Assembly: GCA_019828545.1 (NCBI GenBank)
Contig: JACVRA010000097.1
Coordinates: 1,247-13,530, forward strand
Length of the DNA: 12,284 nucleotides
Direction: 5' to 3'
Source: Paracamarosporium sp. OC-R06-R3
Lineage: Eukaryota; Ascomycota; Dothideomycetes; Pleosporales; Didymosphaeriaceae
Shown: piece by piece, positions 1-7,757 of the stretch
How positions within the stretch are numbered: the first letter of the stretch is position 1
Layout: every line of letters starts with the position of its first letter
Position numbers and translations under genes: made by a program
The notes under the pieces: model-generated
The model's database searches: none
Seen by the model: the letters and a program-made list of their open reading frames with translations, nothing else
Told to the model about the DNA's origin: nothing

Positions 1-505
1 AGTATTTATTAGATTTATAAACTACTATTATAAATTTATTACTAATTTCTTTTAAATAGCACTTCCTCTTACTAGTTTAATAAAGAAAGGTTTAAATAGT
101 ATCTATTAAAGACTAACTATAAAAAAAAAAGAGAGCGTTTATTTAAAATTAAAACTAAAGGGTTACTAAGCTTTCTAAGACCTTAAAAATATATTTTTTA
201 ATATATTAATACTTACTTACTATAAGAGTAGTAGAAAGATACGTTTAAAAACTAATACTTTTAAAGGGGTAATTAATACTATTTATAGCTAATTAATCTT
301 TAATAGAGATGGATAGATAATATAGTAGCCTATTAATTTCTTTTTAAAAAAACTAAATACTACTTAGTATTATTATAATATATATAATAAAAAGCTACTT
401 ATTATTATTAAAAATATTAAATACTAGTACTAGTATTTATAAGAACAACGTTTTAAGGTCTTAATAGACTATAATAACTTATAATAGTTTATAAAGATAA
501 AGATA
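1..505 (+). pseudogene. pol: Older chromovirus pol, left part: end of RT and most of RNase H (RIP-degraded)
   Basis: Read in the frame starting at base 2, this is one uninterrupted register of a Ty3/gypsy Pol, broken only by TAA/TAG. The first ~30 codons match the RT-RNase H connection (FxxFxNYYxxFI, then ALPLTSL). RNase H follows. IRLKTNTF at 239-262 corresponds to the family's IRLETDAS, with catalytic Asp now Asn (AAT 254-256). PINFFLKKL at 329-355 is the usual P(V/I)AFFSKKL, YNKKLLIII at 383-409 is YDKELLAIV, and LIDYNNL at 461-481 is the DHxNL motif. The reading ends exactly at the target duplication of the younger element and resumes at 7758. The 5' part of this element (gag, protease, most of RT) lies outside the window. 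The domain assignment is strong; the subfamily was not determined. Confidence 0.85.
501..505. repeat. Target site duplication, left copy (AGATA)
   Basis: AGATA directly precedes the 5' LTR and recurs directly after the 3' LTR at 7753-7757. Five bases is the usual Ty3/gypsy duplication length. The same boundary is confirmed independently, because the host pol frame closes when one copy and the element are removed. Confidence 0.93.
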
Positions 506-1021
506 TATTACAAGTACACGGAACACCAATAGGGGACTAGTAAGTAGTAATATAAAAGGCAAGAGGCCTAAAGGAATAGAATAAAGAATAGGCTATAAGT
601 ATTAGGATTACCAAGGTCCAACGTTACGTGATTATTCCCCTGCCAAGGAAAGGTTCTCCCTAGAGAACTATAGCTTAGCAGGAGAACTAAGGGTTCTCCT
701 ACCAAGAGGCAATTCCCTTAAGATAACAACGTTAGCCTAGGAGGACGAAGGATAGGACGACTAATATATAGTCTAAGAGGATCTCTATACTTTTCCTATT
801 CTTTATAGTTAACTTAACTTATAGTTAAATTATAAACACTTTTTTTATATAAGAATAATTAGTCTTTAACTACTACGTTGCTAAGTATTACTACACTTAG
901 TTAAGCTTTTTATACCTCTTTGCTAAATACGCTTTTCTATTACTAAAGCCTACGGCTCCGTTGCAATTAAATCCTACTACCTTAGTATAGATTAAACTAG
1001 GTACGTAACACCCTATTAACA
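506..1021 (+). repeat. 5' LTR of the younger element (516 bp)
   Basis: Aligns end to end with 7237-7752 with no length difference. The two copies differ at roughly 45 sites counted by eye, essentially all C/T or G/A transitions. It begins TATTAC (from TGTTAC) and ends TTAACA, giving a 5-bp inverted terminus TGTTA/TAACA once the RIP change is allowed for. A TATA box lies at 846-853, so U3 is roughly 506-870 and R-U5 the remainder. U3 here keeps more unmutated C and G than U3 of the 3' copy, while R-U5 is the more mutated of the two. Confidence 0.95.
846..853 (+). promoter_or_regulatory. TATA box in the 5' LTR
   Basis: TATATAAG sits in a T-rich context about two thirds into the LTR and is identical in the 3' LTR at 7577-7584. 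It is the likely core promoter for the genomic transcript, which would start some 25-35 bases downstream near AGTCTTTAAC. The start site is inferred. AT-rich DNA makes TATA matches common, but here the motif is conserved in both LTRs while surrounding bases differ. Confidence 0.55.
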
Positions 1022-1112
1022 CTTTAACTATCTAACGTTAAAAAATATAGCAATACTATTAAGCTTATAAGCGTCTTAGGCTACTACTAGAAGTACAGCT
1101 TTAGGGTCAATA
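1022..1112 (+). other. Leader with primer-binding-site position
   Basis: The primer binding site should begin at or within a few bases of 1022. The bases there (CTTTAACTATCTAACG) do not match a tRNA 3' end that I recognise; RIP may have altered several positions. I also looked for Tf1-style self-priming. The sequence just downstream of the TATA box is not complementary to this stretch, so self-priming is not supported. The rest is an untranslated leader of about 90 bases before gag. Confidence 0.4.
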
Positions 1113-2978
1113 ATAAACGCAGCTATAGTAATAGCGCAGTAGACTAATGTAATCCAGCAGCTAAAAGAACAGCTAAAATAGATTATAGCACAACTATAGG
1201 TACAAAACTAAGGCCTATAGACCTAGAAGGGAACTTTTAAAATCCTAGAGCTATTTAATAGAACGCCGTTTAAGCTTAAACCCTTCTTAATAAACGTAGA
1301 ACTATATATACACAACTATAAAATTAACGTAGACTATAATAAGATCTTAGTAGCTAGTATATATATAATAGGTAATACTATTAAATAGATACAACTACTA
1401 GAGGATAACTATCTAAAGAAAGACAGGAAACTTAAAAACTACTCCTTTAAGATATAAGAAATCTTTAAGGATTAGAAAACATTTAAGAAAAAGATTACTA
1501 TAATATTTAAAAAAATTAATAAAAGAAAATAAGTAGAATAATAGATCTAACGTCTTAAGTAAATTAGATTAATAGGAAAATATACTACTATATTTAAATG
1601 CCTTAAGAACAAGATAGATTAGGACGACGACCTACTCTAGTTAGCCTACTATAATAGATTAAAGAAGTTTATAAAGGATGGGCTAGTGCACTATATAGAA
1701 CTTAAGGATTTAGAGGAACTAATTAAGGTATTAATTAAAATTAATAACCGTCTATATAAACGTAATTAAAAAAAATAGAACAATACTTAAGAAATACTAC
1801 TAACTAAGGCTAATAGTTATAAAAAATAGGAACGCTACAACCGGAACGAAGATATTATTATAGTAAACAAAGCTTAGGATTAAAAATAAACTAAACTTTA
1901 GAAAAGGAGTAAATAGGACCTTAATATATAAGATAAGAGACAAGAATATTACTAAAATAGGGCATGTCTAACGTATAAAGAGAAGGGATACTTTAAGATA
2001 GACTATCTAAAAAACTAGGTTAAGGCTAGGAAAAGGGCTAAGGTTGTAAAAGTAAAGATAGTAAGTTTAAGGCTAGAAATACCTCTACTACTCTATAATA
2101 AGCCTAAAGAACCCTAGGAACCTATAGGTTAAAAGGTTACAAAGGCCAGTAACCTCTAATAAGAAATATAGGTTAATACTATAAAAAAGAAAATTACTAC
2201 CCAAATCTATTAGGATATATACTAGGTATATGGCAAAGAAACCTATAGGGTACTTAACTATTAAGGAAAGATAAAAATCCTTAGGACGTACACCTATAAG
2301 ACCTATAAATAGGCTAAAGAACAACAAGGAATAGTATTAATACTAGTATAGTAAATATAGGTAGAAGAAGAATACTATAAAATAGAATAGTAGTACTATA
2401 CTAAAAGCACCTATACCCTATACTAACTAGTAAAAAGACTAGCTAGAGTAACCCTAGAAGACTATAATTATACTAGGGTAGAAATTAAATGGTGTAAGGT
2501 TAAGCTATACTATATATACTATAAAGAGGAATAGAGGATGGTATATATATACCTAGAATAGGCAAAGTACTTTCTATACGCCTACCCTTTGTATTAGGAT
2601 TAGAAATACGCAACTAAGACATAGCTAATAGGCTTAAAAGGTAACGTAATAAAAGTACCTTACGTATATAATATTTAAAAATGCCTACTATAAAATAATC
2701 CCGTTTATATAGTATGTAATTAGAGGGACTATAAAAGAAAAGAATACTTAAGACACCTAATAAAAAAAGAAGTAGTAGCCTAGAAATCTTATAGGCAAGA
2801 ATATAAAGCCTTAAGGTACTAAAAATGCCTTATAAAGAACTACCACTATTACGGAGAAGATAACCCCGCCTTAAAGGGGGAAAGGATTAATAGATTTATA
2901 AGCAAGTATAAGCTTAAGTACCTTAGGCTATAGGTAGCCAGAAATGAATAGTTAATATTCGTACAGCCAAAAAACTAA
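1113..2978 (+). pseudogene. gag: gag polyprotein (RIP-degraded), ~621 codons
   Basis: One register (codon starts divisible by 3) runs from ATA at 1113 (presumed ATG; the preceding codon 1110 is also ATA) to TAA at 2976, interrupted only by TAA/TAG. Residues ~55-210 look like a retrotransposon Gag capsid: TPFKLKPFL (1266-1292), IYIIGNTIKWI with W now TAG, and RLKKFIKDGL. A CCHC knuckle lies at 1965-2006. It reads C-L-T-Y-K-E-K-G-Y-F-K-I-D-Y, i.e. CX2CX4HX4C with the second Cys, the His and the last Cys turned to Tyr by TGT to TAT or CAC to TAC. After the knuckle the frame continues for ~320 codons with further Cys and Trp/Tyr (former Cys/His) positions, e.g. TGC at 2685 and around 2826-2831. 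This tail is long for a fungal Gag. The product would coat RNA in virus-like particles. The frame ends in a slippery site joining it to pol. Confidence 0.85.
2969..2975 (+). promoter_or_regulatory. Putative -1 ribosomal frameshift site A AAA AAC
   Basis: The heptamer A AAA AAC lies in the correct phase of the gag frame (CCA AAA AAC), followed at once by TAA at 2976. Slipping back one base enters exactly the pol frame, which from here to the protease has only three stops, TAG 2987, TAG 3059 and TAA 3092, all explicable by RIP. Thirteen bases downstream lies a GC-rich block in otherwise AT-rich DNA: GGCC 2989-2992, GAA, GGCC 2996-2999, then GGCCGG 3001-3006. It can form a short hairpin that could stimulate slippage. 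The heptamer type is a known efficient signal; its use here is inferred. Confidence 0.65.
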
Positions 2979-5900
2979 TAGGCTACTAGGCCGAAGGCCA
3001 GGCCGGTAAGGGCATAATAATAGTAAAACAAGCTACAAAGGACCTAAATAGAAACCTATAGTTAATAAAAACTATTATAATTAGAGGATTCTAAATAATA
3101 GTATTAATTAACTTAGGAGTAATAGAATACCTAATCTTTAAAAACGTAGTTAAAAGGCTAAGATTACCTTACTAAAGAAAAGACTAGCTAGTTAGGTTAG
3201 AAATAGTAGACGGAACGCTATTATAAGAGTATAAAAAAAAGTATTTATAATTAGAAACCCTACCTTTACTAGTAAGCCTTAAAGGATTTAAGAGTTAACA
3301 TTAGTTTACTATTATATAAATAGGAGCTATAGAAGCAATTATAAGGTATAATTAGCTTTAGGAATATAACCTAGTAATAGACTAGAAGAAATAAATAATT
3401 ATAGCCAGATAAGCCACGCTAGCAATAAATAGAGTAAGATAGCCCTAAAAGAAATAAGCTAAAAGAGTATTCCCTAAAATAGGCAATAAGGTTTAAAAGA
3501 TCTCTAGAGCTAAGATAGCAAGACTTATAAAAAAGAAACCCTAGAATGCTAAAGTAATATAGGTACGAAGATTAGATCTTTAGGTAATACCTACGCCAAC
3601 GAAAATTCCGCCAGAATACAAGGAGTATACGAAACTCTTTAAAGAAAAAGAAGAAAAAGCCCTACCTAAGTACTAAGAGTAGGACTATAGGATTCCCCTA
3701 GAAGTAGGTACGAAACTACAACTAGAACGGCTAAGGCTAATATTAATAGACTAGAAAAAGGAATTATAGGAATACTTACGTAAGAACCTAGTACAACGGT
3801 TTATCTAAAAAAGTAAAAGCCTAGTTACGTTTCCTATCCTTTAGGTACTAAAGAAAAATAGTAAGCTATAACTCTATATAGATTATAGATAGTTAAACAA
3901 TACTATAGTAAAAAACTAATACCTACTACCACTTATTATAGAGCTAATAAATAGGCTTAAAGGGGCTAAGTAGTTTATAAAATTTAATGTACGTAATAGA
4001 TATTACTATATATAAATAGCCAAAGGAGAAGAATAGAAGACTATATTTAGGACCTATTATAGCCTATATAAGTATATAGTTATACCCTTTAGATTAACTA
4101 ATATACCTACTACGTTTTAGGCAGTAATTAACAAGGTATTATATAAATACTTAAATATATTCTATATAGCCTATCTTAATAATGTACTTGTCTACTCTAT
4201 AGGGACTCTAGAGGAGCACCGAGAGCATATAAAGAAAGTACTTAAAAAAATAAAAAAGTACGGACTACTTTTACATCCTAATAAGTATAAGTTTTATGTT
4301 ACTAAAATAGAGTACCTGGGATTTGTAATCTTAAGGGAAGGCATATTTATAGATCTAAAGAAGGTAGCCGCTGTATAGGAATAGTAGAAACTTAAGTTAG
4401 TAAAGAATATATAATCCTTTCTAGGGTTTACTAACTTCTACTAGAAGTTTATTAAGGACTACTCTAAAGTTATAGTACTAATAATAGACCTTATAAAAAA
4501 GGACTAATAGAAAGGCTTTATAAAGGAAGCTAGAGAGGTATTTAAGGAACTAAAATATAGATTCCTTATAAACTCGTTACTACAAATATACTATCTTAAG
4601 AGACGGACTTATATTAAAATAGACGCCTTTAACTATATACTAGGAGTAATTCTTTTATAACTATATAAAGACGGGAAATGGAGACTAGTGTTCTACTATT
4701 CTTATAAGTTCTTAAGAGTAGAATTAAATTACGACGTTTACAATAAAAAACTACTAGCAATAGTAAATGCCTTTAAATAGTAGAAAGTATAGTATATAGG
4801 TATACTATATTAAATAAAGGTCTAAATAGACTACTAAAACCTAATAAGCTTTACTATAACTAAGAAATTAAATTAATAATAGGTGTAATAGGTAGAGTTT
4901 TTTATAAACTTTAACTTTAGAATCTACTATTAACTAGGAATGTTAAACGGAGTAGTAGACGCCCTAAGCTAGAAATTAAATCTTATAGGAAAGGAATAAG
5001 AAATATAAACTATACTACTAAAGGTATTAAATAATAGTATACTATAATATAACTAACTAAGGGAATAATACTATTAGATAAACTTAGAACACTAAGTATA
5101 CTAAATAGAAGTACAATAAATAGTTATCCTTAATTATTAGGGGCTAAAAGTAAATAACTTCTAGGATTACACCTAACTCTTTAAGAAATAGAGAGAGGAG
5201 TACGACTTCTACTAAATAGAGTTTAATAGAAGGGACTACTAATAAAGATAAATTATATAAAAAGGTTAAAAAAACTTTTTAGTAAGAAAGCTCTATAAGT
5301 TAAGGGAATAGAAATACTCTAGTATTAAAAAAATAATATATTAAATTATAAACAAGTATACTATACCTAAACTTAAAGAGGTAGTAAAAAAAGTAGTAGA
5401 TAACTATTTAGCCTATTATAAGAATAAGCTTAAGAGATATAAGTCCTATAGGTTACTACAACCCCTACTACTACTAAAACAACTATAGTTAAGTATAATA
5501 ATAGACTTTATAGTAAAGCTCCTAGTATTACTACAGCTAGAATTAAAAAGGATATATAACATGATATTAAATATTATAGACTAACTAATAAAGGTAGCTA
5601 AGTTTATACCTATAGAAGAATCTATAATAGTAAAAGAACTAGTCTATAAAGTTAATAAAGTATTACTATTAGAGTATAACACCTTAGACGAAATTATTAT
5701 AGATAGAGATAAGCTCTTTATATTTAAATACTAAAATACGTTTATAAATACCTTAGAAATAATAAGAAAGCTCTTAACGAGTTTCTATCTCTAGACGGAC
5801 GGACAAACGGAACGTATAAATTAAATACTAAAATAATACTTATAATTTTACGTAAATAAGTAGTAGAATAACTAAGTTAAACTTCTACTAATAGTATAGT

Positions 5901-6562
5901 TAGTATATAATAGTACTAGATTAAGTATAATAGGCTATTTACTATACTACGTTAACTATAGGTATAAGCTAGTAGCTTATTAGGACCTAAGGAACGTAGA
6001 AAGTATTACTATAAAAGCTAAAGAAAAGGCTTAAAAAATAAAGAAAATATATTAAGTCCTATAGGATAGAATATCTAGCAAGGCCCTCTTAGTATTTAAA
6101 AATATAAATAGGTAAAGGATTAAGGGACTAACCTTTAAAAGGGGGAATAAAGTTTTTCTATTATAAAAAAATCTTAAAATTAAAAGGTAAAGTAAGAAAC
6201 TAGACTACCTATAAGTAGACCCCTTTAAAATTCTAGAAAATAAGGGACTAGTTATAAATAAGCTTTAATTACTAAAAGGAACTAAGATATACTTAACCTT
6301 TTATAAATTACTACTAAAACTAGTACCTTTAAATACTTTAATTAAGACCTAATTAAAACTAAAAGATAATAAGTATAAGGTTAAAATAATTAAAAACCTA
6401 AAAAAGATTAACAGTTAGCTTAAATACCTAGTATTATAAAAAGGATAGCTAGAGCAATATAATACATAGGAACTAAAGGAAAACCTTATAAACTATAAAA
6501 AATTATTAGAGGACTTCTAGTACAAGCACGTAGAGACATGCTTCTAGAAAAGTATAATTTAA
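2972..6562 (+). pseudogene. pol: pol polyprotein: protease-RT-RNase H-integrase-chromodomain (RIP-degraded)
   Basis: A single -1 register of ~1196 codons to TAA 6560, with no indel seen. Protease: INLGVMEYLI at 3107-3136 was IDSGAT-like, with catalytic Asp now AAC (3110-3112); VIDWKK occurs near 3380-3395. RT: IPLE, then KFNVR with Asp to Asn at 3986-3988; MPFRLTN; YLNNVLVYS at 4172-4198, the YLDD box with both Asp changed to Asn. RNase H: IDAFNYILG at 4619-4645 keeps the first Asp; NYDVYNKKLLAIV follows, then VVDALS. Integrase: zinc finger at ~5310-5416 with the CxxC pair (5405, 5414) now Tyr; catalytic D 5504, D 5702 (IIIDRDKLF) and E 5810 (TDGQTERIN) all intact, with 35 residues between the last two. 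Chromodomain ~6370-6530: KYLVL*KG*, EQYNT*ELKENL, LLEDF*. The chromodomain would direct insertion to modified histones. Length and order are normal for a fungal chromovirus. Confidence 0.93.
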
Positions 6563-6638
6563 AACCTAAAGCTAAAGGAATAGCATTAAAATTATAAAGG
6601 AAGTTAAAAAAGTTAAAGAAGAAAGAATTAGCCTATAA
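6563..6638. other. Gap between the ends of pol and the antisense frame
   Basis: About 75 bases separate the presumed end of pol (+) and the presumed end of the antisense frame (-), which converge here. A second minus-strand stop lies at 6633-6635. No clear terminator or polyadenylation signal could be picked out of the AT-rich background. Confidence 0.4.
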
Positions 6639-7085
6639 CTAGTCTAGATTAATTAAGGGCAAGAATAGTAAAAAAATAGACAAAGACGTAGCAACCCTAC
6701 TCTTTAAAGCCTCCTTCTTTAAGTGCTCTATTACGTTGGCTACTTAGACATTATACGCCGTAAAGGCCTATTCCTCTTTTTTAATCTTTATAAGCTCTAG
6801 CTCTAGATAAGTAGCCTTAGCCTTTATAGTTAAAAGAGTTAGACGCTTCTAATGCTTTTTAGTTTAAACCTACTCCTACTCTTTTTCTAATACCTATAAA
6901 CTACATTCTATATAGACGGCGATGCACGCCGTATACTAACCTAATAAAGTATTTATAAAGTACTTAGGAATATTCTTCGTAATACATAAATTACACTGTA
7001 TAGGTATTACTAGGGCTAGATTACGAACTCCGTTAGCACGTTAATGACGATAGGCGGTTGAAGATTTCTTCAGTACCTTAGGCAT
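6639..7085 (-). pseudogene. Antisense accessory frame between pol and 3' LTR (148 codons, RIP-degraded)
   Basis: Minus-strand register from an intact ATG at 7085-7083 to TAG at 6641-6639, with nine internal stops, all TAG or TAA and none TGA. The start reads MPKVLKKSSTAYRH, then RANGVRNLALVIPIQC. Cys31, Cys34, Cys54 and Cys61 survive (CNLC, then TAC, then ECSL), suggesting a small zinc-binding module. Residues ~65-128 are rich in Lys, Glu and Leu (e.g. KAKATYLELELIKIKKEE) and look helical or coiled-coil. It converges on pol, and a TATAAAGG lies 67 bases upstream. The sense strand offers no recognisable domain here. I have an impression of similar short Cys/coiled-coil hypothetical proteins annotated next to fungal gypsy elements but cannot verify it. 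No function can be assigned. The main caution is that RIP blurs which frame was once open. Confidence 0.55.
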
Positions 7086-7151
7086 GGTTAGGGAGGCTAG
7101 GGAAATCTAGAGGAGGATACTACACTATAGGCATGCCTAAGGGGTCATGCA

Positions 7152-7159
7152 CCTTTATA
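7152..7159 (-). promoter_or_regulatory. TATA-like box for the antisense frame
   Basis: Minus-strand TATAAAGG, 67 bases upstream of the antisense ATG, within the least RIP-mutated part of the internal region. If used, a transcript starting ~30 bases on would have a ~40-base leader. The evidence is only position and motif. Confidence 0.3.
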
Positions 7160-7222
7160 CTTCTTAACTATACCACACGCGTTAGTTACGAGGTAACGGC
7201 AGGATATTAGGACGATAACCCT

Positions 7223-7236
7223 AAATAGGGGGGTAA
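7223..7236 (+). promoter_or_regulatory. Polypurine tract of the younger element
   Basis: AAATAGGGGGGTAA immediately precedes the 3' LTR. The G6 run at 7228-7233, followed by TAA and the LTR start TATTAC, is the expected plus-strand primer for reverse transcription. The T at 7226 may be original or a mutation. Confidence 0.8.
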
Positions 7237-7752
7237 TATTACAAGTATACGAGACACCAATAGAGGACCAGTAAGCAGTAATACAAAAGGTAAGAGGCCT
7301 AAAGGAATAGAATAAAGAATAGGCTGTAAGTATTAAGATTACTAAGGTCTAACGTTACGTAATTATTCCCCTACTAAGGAAAGGTTCTCTCTAGAGAACT
7401 ATAGCTTAGTAGGAGAACTAAGGGTTCTTCCATTAAAAGGCAATTCCCTTAAGATAACAACGTTAGCCTAGGAGGACAAAGAATAGGATGACTAATATAT
7501 AGTCTAAGAGGATCTCTATACTTTTCCTATTCTTTATAGTTAACTTAACTTATAGCTAAATTATAAGCACTTCTTTTATATAAGAATAATTAGTCTTTAA
7601 CTGCTACGTTGCTAAGTGTTACTACACTTAGTTAAGCTTCTTATACCTCTTTGCTAAACATGCTTTTTTATTACTAAAGCCCACGGCTCCGTTGCGATTA
7701 AATCCTACTGCCTTAGTATGGATTAGACCAGGTACGTAACACCCCGTTAACA
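7237..7752 (+). repeat. 3' LTR of the younger element (516 bp)
   Basis: Full-length partner of 506-1021: start TATTAC, end GTTAACA, no indel relative to the 5' copy. Its R-U5 half (from about 7560) keeps many C and G bases that are T and A in the 5' LTR, for example CTGCTACG, GATTAGACCAGG and ACCCCGTTAACA. Its U3 half is the more mutated copy. Both LTRs share the 5' TG to TA change. Confidence 0.95.
7577..7584 (+). promoter_or_regulatory. TATA box in the 3' LTR
   Basis: TATATAAG at the same LTR offset as the 5' copy (846-853). In this position it could only drive transcription outward into the older element's integrase region. Confidence 0.5.
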
Positions 7753-7757
7753 AGATA
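7753..7757. repeat. Target site duplication, right copy (AGATA)
   Basis: Perfect match to 501-505, directly after the LTR terminus TAACA. Confidence 0.93.

Larger units (their letters stand above)
506..7752 (+). mobile_element. Younger, structurally complete Ty3/gypsy chromovirus (7247 bp), RIP-inactivated
   Basis: Complete LTR retrotransposon with 516-bp LTRs at both ends, AGATA target duplications, gag, pol in the -1 frame, a polypurine tract and an antisense frame before the 3' LTR. The order protease-RT-RNase H-integrase with a C-terminal chromodomain places it among the chromoviruses of Ty3/gypsy (Metaviridae-type elements) common in fungi. The ends were TGTTA...TAACA; the leading TG is now TA in both LTRs. 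Every coding frame has many TAG/TAA codons, so it cannot encode its own proteins. I saw no indel disrupting gag or pol, which suggests that RIP, not slow decay, killed it. I do not recognise a named family. Confidence 0.95.

Noticed and set aside
846..1039. Self-priming of reverse transcription as in Tf1
   Set aside because: The sequence following the TATA box and the bases after the 5' LTR share direct similarity (CTTTAACT) rather than complementarity, so the expected pairing is absent.
2088..2327. Open 79-codon frame on the minus strand starting with ATG
   Set aside because: It lies antisense to the gag tail. RIP stops TAG/TAA on the sense strand become Leu codons on the other strand, which opens frames and gives the Leu/Ile/Phe/Tyr-rich translation seen. 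No domain, and the sense register is the real one.
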